Origin: Delphinapterus leucas
Lineage: Eukaryota; Chordata; Mammalia; Artiodactyla; Monodontidae
Length of the DNA stretch: 64,000 bases
Assembly: GCF_002288925.2 (NCBI RefSeq)
Contig: NW_022098026.1
Span: 25,983,905-26,047,904, forward strand
Reading direction: 5' to 3'
The notes beneath the pieces are model-generated. The model had not been told where the DNA came from and did no database searches. It was given only the letters and a program-made list of their open reading frames with translations. A program made the translations under genes and the position numbers. Shown piece by piece: positions 61,701 to 64,000 of this stretch; position 1 is the first letter of the stretch, and each line of letters begins with the position of its first letter.

Positions 61701-62974
61701 GATGCAGAAAGTGAGGTCCAGGGATGGAAGGGCATAGGTCACGATCTCCCACGTTAGGAGTGGAGCCAGGGCTGGAATTCAGGTCCTCTGACTTGAAGTC
61801 AAGCACTGTTTTCCACCCCAAGCGCTGCTTGGTTCTGCCTCCTCCACCTGGGGAAACTGCAGTGAGTGACAAGTCTCGGCAGTGTGCGCCTCCAATTGTT
61901 CTCTCCTTTGGGAGCAGCAAGGCCAGGTTCAAGGGTTATAAATTGGTACCATGGGCTTTGCTACAAGCTCGTGGGAAAGATTCCAAAGTCTTTCAATAAA
62001 CACTATGATGCCGCCAGCCCTGCCCAAGGCGCTTTAGGAGAGGATTTGTTCCAGGAAAGCGAGCATTTCACAGCAGGAGGGCCTGAGGCCATGGCACTGG
62101 CAGGGAGCTGTCTTCAGCTTCCCTCCGAGGTTGCTGCAGAGACTGTTTTCCTCTGAAGGATCTTTGCCCTGTTTCTTCCATGGTGAATAAATGGAGCATG
62201 TCCTGAAGAGAAGGACTGACATGGACATAAGGTAAAGCGAGTGGAAGACTGTGACTGGTATGGGGGGCTGGCCAGGAGGATGCACATTTGGACCCACATT
62301 CCGGGAGGAACGTGTATTAGTGTCTGGCACAGAGCAGGACACAGATGAGCTGGTGAGTAGTTTGAACATGGCTGTGACAGACACAAACAAGCAAGAGATG
62401 CACGCTTTTGGAACACAACTCTGACCAAGGCAGGTGCAGGGGGATGTGTTTTGACAGTGTTGTGTGAGCAGGCACAGCAAAGAAGGAATATTTGCAGACA
62501 TCTATGACTGAGATAGGACACAGTGAGTGATTGTGTTTGAAACATGAGCGAGACAAACCAGGCACAGTAAGGGGATATACTGGGGACAACAGAGACTATG
62601 AGGCCAGGGTGACTATGAAGCCAGGAAGAGGGAGTGCTAGGAAATAAAAAGATCCCTTCAAGGGGGATCTCTGGAGGAGAATCCCCAGTGAACAAGGGAG
62701 CCCTCCTGTCCCCTGACACCTGCTGGAATCCTGGAGGAAAAGCCCGATGGGCATGGGGTGCCTGCACCAATGGATGGAATGCTGGGTGAAGAGAATACCG
62801 GGTGCAGTCAGGCACGAGCAGCAGCTTAGGACCTGGCCCTCTCTTGGAGGGATGGCTGTCTTCAGGGTCACTGCCCCAGGGGCCTAAGTGTCACGGGGCT
62901 GAGCAGCCACCAAAGAAGAAGTTGTTGGGGGGTGGGACTGACTCTCCCATTGGCCACCACACTCCACTGCATCC
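34665..62974 (-). CDS. HTR4: 5-hydroxytryptamine receptor 4: alternative C-terminal exons (receptor body off the right edge)
   Basis: HTR4 encodes the Gs-coupled serotonin 5-HT4 receptor, which raises cAMP in brain, gut and heart. Mammalian HTR4 transcripts share a body up to L358, then splice to one of several short 3' exons that change only the cytoplasmic tail. Four such exons are visible on this strand: 62974-62884, 61293-61158, 46394-46334 and 34752-34665. Each begins with the third base of the codon split after AG, as expected from the shared donor, and each has its own stop. They are alternatives, not successive exons of one protein. No transmembrane exon was found, so all seven helices must lie beyond 64000. 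The gene is convergent with FBXO38, as in human chromosome 5q32. Confidence 0.93.
35625..35845 (-). repeat. MIR-family SINE, antisense
   Basis: CGACAGCCCCATGAGATGGT, CAGTGACTTGCCCAAAGGAG and ACCTGGTCTATCTGATACCA are the reverse of the MIR3-type consensus. Confidence 0.6.
35885..36062 (+). mobile_element. MER20-like hAT-Charlie element
   Basis: ATCTAGTGGGTAGAGACTGA, ACAACAAAGAATTATCTGGC and ATGTCCATAGTGCCCTGATC follow the MER20 consensus. MER20 copies are known to have been co-opted as enhancers in placental mammals, but nothing here shows use. Confidence 0.75.
37378..37625 (+). repeat. MIR SINE, near full length
   Basis: GCATAGTGACGAAAACTATG, TCTATGCCTCATTTTCCTCC and ACAGGGTCTGGCACAAAGTA. 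Confidence 0.75.
39250..39455 (+). repeat. MIR SINE
   Basis: AGTATAGGCTCTTGAGTCAG, CCTCTGGCACTGACTAGC and AGTAAGCACTCCATAAATG. A second, shorter MIR precedes it at about 39040-39180. Confidence 0.75.
40215..40830 (-). mobile_element. LINE-2 fragments
   Basis: L2-type text: TGAGTGCCTACCACTGTGTC, CTTCGAGGAGCTCACAGTG and GAGAACTGAAAGATGGGTAG. The stretches at 36880-37260 and 41490-41700 (for example GACCAGTTAGGAGGTTACAG) belong to the same family. Boundaries are approximate. Confidence 0.55.
40832..41292 (-). mobile_element. MLT1-type MaLR LTR, antisense
   Basis: An old solitary LTR of the ERVL-MaLR group. Forward text such as TAACAAATTACCACAAACTT, TCTTACAGTTCTGGAGGTCG and ACCCAGATAACCCAGGATAA is the reverse complement of the MLT1 consensus. 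No internal retroviral gene is attached. Confidence 0.7.
41395..41487 (-). mobile_element. L1 3'-end fragment, antisense
   Basis: ACAATGTTGTGTTAGTTTCA and GTGTACAGTAAAGTGAATCA are the reverse complement of an artiodactyl L1 3' end. Confidence 0.6.
42985..43195 (+). mobile_element. CHR-type SINE, short form
   Basis: Starts GGGCTTCCCTGGTGGCGCAG and ends in a run of about 18 A. It is flanked by CATGTGCCCA at 42975-42984 and 43196-43205. It lies in the HTR4 intron between the (g)/(e)-type and (a)-type exons, opposite in orientation to HTR4. Confidence 0.92.
43926..43975. repeat. TTTA/AAAT-rich tract
   Basis: Alternating TTTA and AAATAAA units immediately before the long SINE. It can self-pair. 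Confidence 0.8.
43979..44275 (+). mobile_element. CHR-type SINE, long form
   Basis: It shares the head of the short copies but continues past the usual breakpoint with AGTGGCCCCCACTTGCTGCA and GACCCAACACAGCC to an A/T-rich tail. It is more diverged than the short copies, consistent with an older subfamily without the distal deletion. Confidence 0.85.
44276..44320 (-). mobile_element. Antisense SINE tail fragment abutting the long SINE
   Basis: The text TTTTTGGCTGTGTTGGGTCT is the reverse complement of the distal SINE end (GACCCAACACAGCC). The fragment therefore sits tail to tail with the 43979 copy, forming a short inverted repeat. Confidence 0.65.
44321..44377. repeat. Tandem duplication, 28-base unit with 29-base period
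   Basis: A 28-base unit starting GGGTATTTCTGG and ending ATCTTTCCAT occurs at 44321-44348 and again, identically, at 44350-44377. Confidence 0.95.
44511..44934 (+). mobile_element. MST/MLT1-type MaLR LTR
   Basis: GATGGTATTTGGAGATGGGG, TTTGGGAGGTAATTAGGTTT and TGTGAGAAATAAATCTCTG, ending in GCAGACTAATACAG. It is a solitary LTR with its own poly(A)-type AATAAA near 44867, and no viral coding sequence remains. Confidence 0.8.
46334..46394 (-). CDS. HTR4: HTR4 terminal exon, 5-HT4(g)/(e)-type tails with nested acceptors
   Basis: The longest form starts after TTTCAACTAAAAG and reads (S)[19 protein letters not shown], then TAG 46336-46334. This matches the human (g) tail at 19 of 20 positions as I recall it. 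A second acceptor, CTCTGTCTCCAG, starts the exon at 46373 and gives (S)[12 protein letters not shown], the (e) type. A third AG at 46351-46350 (CTGCAATAG) would give (R)PVPV, similar to the (f) tail. All keep the C-terminal VPV, a class II PDZ ligand known to bind scaffold proteins. The (e) acceptor has the best polypyrimidine tract. Confidence 0.88.
47805..47995 (+). repeat. MIR SINE
   Basis: CTCAGCTCCATTACTTAGAA, AATGCCTCAGTTTCCTCCTC and GCCTGGCACGGTGCTCATGA. Confidence 0.7.
51225..51470 (+). mobile_element. Degraded hAT-type element
   Basis: GCTGGCAAACTTTTTCTATA and GACAGCTGGATGTGGCCTAC match the ends of the element at 27985. The middle is interrupted by a G-run (about 51322-51331). Confidence 0.5.
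54800..55160. repeat. Two adjacent MIR pieces in opposite orientation
   Basis: A sense piece (about 54815-54960, with CTTAAGCCTCATTTTACTTA) is followed by an antisense piece (about 55000-55160, with GAAACTGAGGCTCAGAGAAG). Confidence 0.6.
55276..55485 (+). mobile_element. CHR-type SINE, short form
   Basis: Starts GGGCTTCCCTGGTGGCGCAG and ends in an A-run of about 18. The short motif AAGTGTC recurs on both sides (TAAGTGTC before, AAAGTGTC after), the likely target-site duplication. It is one of the best-preserved copies in the window. Confidence 0.9.
56730..57260 (-). mobile_element. LINE-2 fragment
   Basis: TGTTCTCAAGGAGCTCAAAA, GATAGACCACGTAAGAGATG and GGCAATAAGGAGTCCTTTGG follow the L2 pattern seen elsewhere in the window. 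The open frame 56596-57072 on the - strand falls in it. Confidence 0.45.
57820..58090 (+). mobile_element. LINE-2 3'-region fragment
   Basis: CCAAGCTCATTTCTGCCTCA, TGCATCTGCTGTTCCCTTTG and CTGACCTCCTTGAAGCTTTT are typical L2 3' text. A short TA repeat follows at about 58100-58116. Confidence 0.6.
60118..60137. repeat. AG microsatellite
   Basis: About ten AG units inside AT-rich unique sequence of the HTR4 3' region. Confidence 0.9.
61158..61293 (-). CDS. HTR4: HTR4 terminal exon, 5-HT4(c)-type tail with shifted frame
   Basis: The acceptor is TGTTTACTTTAG on the minus strand, followed by TTCTGG, which gives Ser (AG|T), Ser, Gly as in the human (c) tail. The in-frame reading continues [16 protein letters not shown] ... 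NFVVEKVIP and stops at TAG 61160-61158, giving 44 residues after the split Ser. The human (c) tail, from memory, is about 22 residues and ends with a basic GIRKRRLTKPS. That motif is still visible here as [10 protein letters not shown], but in the +1 frame, so about one base was inserted after the Asp codon. The exon may be used with a new tail or be decaying. A run of 11 A encodes the KKK. Confidence 0.68.
61294..62883 (-). other. HTR4: Sequence between the HTR4 (b)-type and (c)-type tail exons
   Basis: This is the 3' UTR of the (b)-type transcript if that exon is terminal, and otherwise intron. About 61630-61830 looks like an antisense MIR. The rest is unique and GC-richer than its surroundings, which explains several long open frames (for example 62114-62815 on the - strand) that have no recognisable domain. 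Confidence 0.6.
62884..62974 (-). CDS. HTR4: HTR4 terminal exon, 5-HT4(b)-type tail
   Basis: The acceptor is TCCCCTCTCTAG on the minus strand. The first base G completes an Arg codon (AG|G); the tail then reads [29 protein letters not shown] and stops at TAG 62886-62884. It has 29 residues after the Arg, the same length as the human (b) tail as I recall it. Changes from that tail include Cys to Ser after ESQ and Ser to Arg near the end. It lies nearest the off-window receptor body, so it is the first tail exon met in transcription among those seen here. Confidence 0.95.
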
Positions 62975-64000
62975 CTAGAGAGGGGAGAAGATCACAGAAC
63001 CTCAGAGTTGGAATGGACAGATAGGCTGGTGAAAGAGCCCACCCACTGCAGGAAAGCCCCTTGTGCCATGCAGATGGGTGGTTGTTTAGCCCCTGCTTAG
63101 GAATCTCCACTGACCAGCCAGGCCATATTATTTTTGAGCAACTTTAGTTACTGGCAAGAGCTCATTAATGTTCTGCCAAAATCAGCCTTCCTACAGCTTC
63201 TACCCTGTGGAACTACTATGCCCTCCAGGCCCACTCAAAATTCTTCCCTCCACTAATTATATCCTCCAAGTTTTCTCTTCTCCAGGCTACACATTTCCAT
63301 TTTCTTTAATAGTTCATTATATATTATGGTTTCCAGATTATTGCCCATAATGGGCACTGTCCTCTAAACACAATCCTTATTATAATTATCTCTCTTGAAA
63401 TATAGTACCAGGAAAGAGCCCAAATTTACACAGGGAGCCTGATTTATGTCACATACTTTTCATCATCAATTTAGTTTACTTCTATGAATGCAGTCAACAT
63501 TAAGTTCATTTCTGACAATGGTAATATGCTATTGGCTTATATGTTAAACTCATTGCCAACTTTTATCTTTTTGATACAAACAGCTGTCAATTCTTGTGGT
63601 TCTTTATTACATTGGTACAGTTTATTTTATTTATTTATTTATTATTTATTCACTCATTCATTCATTTAGCCAAAATATAGGACATGTTTCTCAGTTTAAT
63701 TTCACTTTATTGATTTGGTATCATTTTAATCAACTGAGATCATTCTAAATCATAACAATTTCAACATTCAAGATAGGATTATTTAGCACTGACTCAAGCT
63801 AGACTTTCAGGATTTTACCAACACATAGGAAGATCAGATAATCTATTGCTACCTAGATTTTTCAGTTTAGTATCATCCTTCTTAGATCTTCAACCTTCAG
63901 TCAAGAGAAAAACCTACTGATTGAAGAGGGCTAAACCAGAGAATTGTGGTACCTCACCACAGACTGCCTTCCCAGCAGACAGGTAACAATCCGTGTGCCT
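62975..64000 (-). other. HTR4: HTR4 intron upstream of the (b)-type tail exon (right edge)
   Basis: AT-rich unique DNA with a TTTA-rich patch near 63620-63665. The shared last body exon of HTR4 is not here. Confidence 0.6.

Noticed and set aside
61510..62501. Overlapping open frames of 140 and 155 codons on the - strand.
   Set aside because: They are mutually overlapping frames in GC-richer DNA, partly in a MIR, with no domain.
62975..64000. Search for the HTR4 (d)-type micro-exon (Arg-Phe-stop) and the shared last body exon.
   Set aside because: The (d) exon is too short to call from sequence alone, and no transmembrane 6-7 coding was found.

Overview
This is a vertebrate nuclear window: long introns, GT-AG splice sites, AATAAA-type poly(A) signals and dense interspersed repeats, with no prokaryotic-style coding. 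Four near-identical short tRNA-derived SINEs (about 1996-2208, 6113-6317, 42985-43195 and 55276-55485), one longer and older relative (43979-44275) and an artiodactyl-type L1 3' end (22495-23035) point to a cetartiodactyl. The SINEs match the CHR family, and the abundant short forms that lack the distal part of the longer form suggest a cetacean, probably a toothed whale. The order assignment is firmer than the species guess.

Left part (1 to about 26850, + strand): the 3' two thirds of FBXO38, an F-box protein. Twelve coding exons join in phase into 767 residues equivalent to human residues 422-1188, followed by a stop at 26135-26137, a 3' UTR of about 700 bases and a poly(A) signal at 26821-26826. 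The F-box and N-terminal half lie off the left edge. The introns hold SINE, MIR, L2, L1 and hAT-type remnants and simple repeats.

Right part (about 34665 to beyond 64000, - strand): the 3' end of HTR4, the serotonin 5-HT4 receptor gene, convergent with FBXO38. The seven-helix body is off the right edge. The window holds the alternative C-terminal exons spliced after the shared L358 junction. In transcription order they are a (b)-type tail (62884-62974), a (c)-type tail (61158-61293), a (g)/(e)-type exon with nested acceptors (46334-46394) and an (a)-type tail (34665-34752). The most notable observation is the (c)-type exon. Its acceptor is intact, but a one-base insertion relative to the human tail, as I remember it, shifts the frame and gives a predicted 44-residue tail unlike the known one.

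Between the genes (about 26850-34664) and inside the HTR4 3' region I see no other gene, only repeats and unique non-coding DNA. One stretch (about 39830-40135) is rich in TAAT cores and looks like a possible conserved enhancer. I found no RNA gene, CRISPR array or wholly new system. Human comparisons were made from memory, without alignment.
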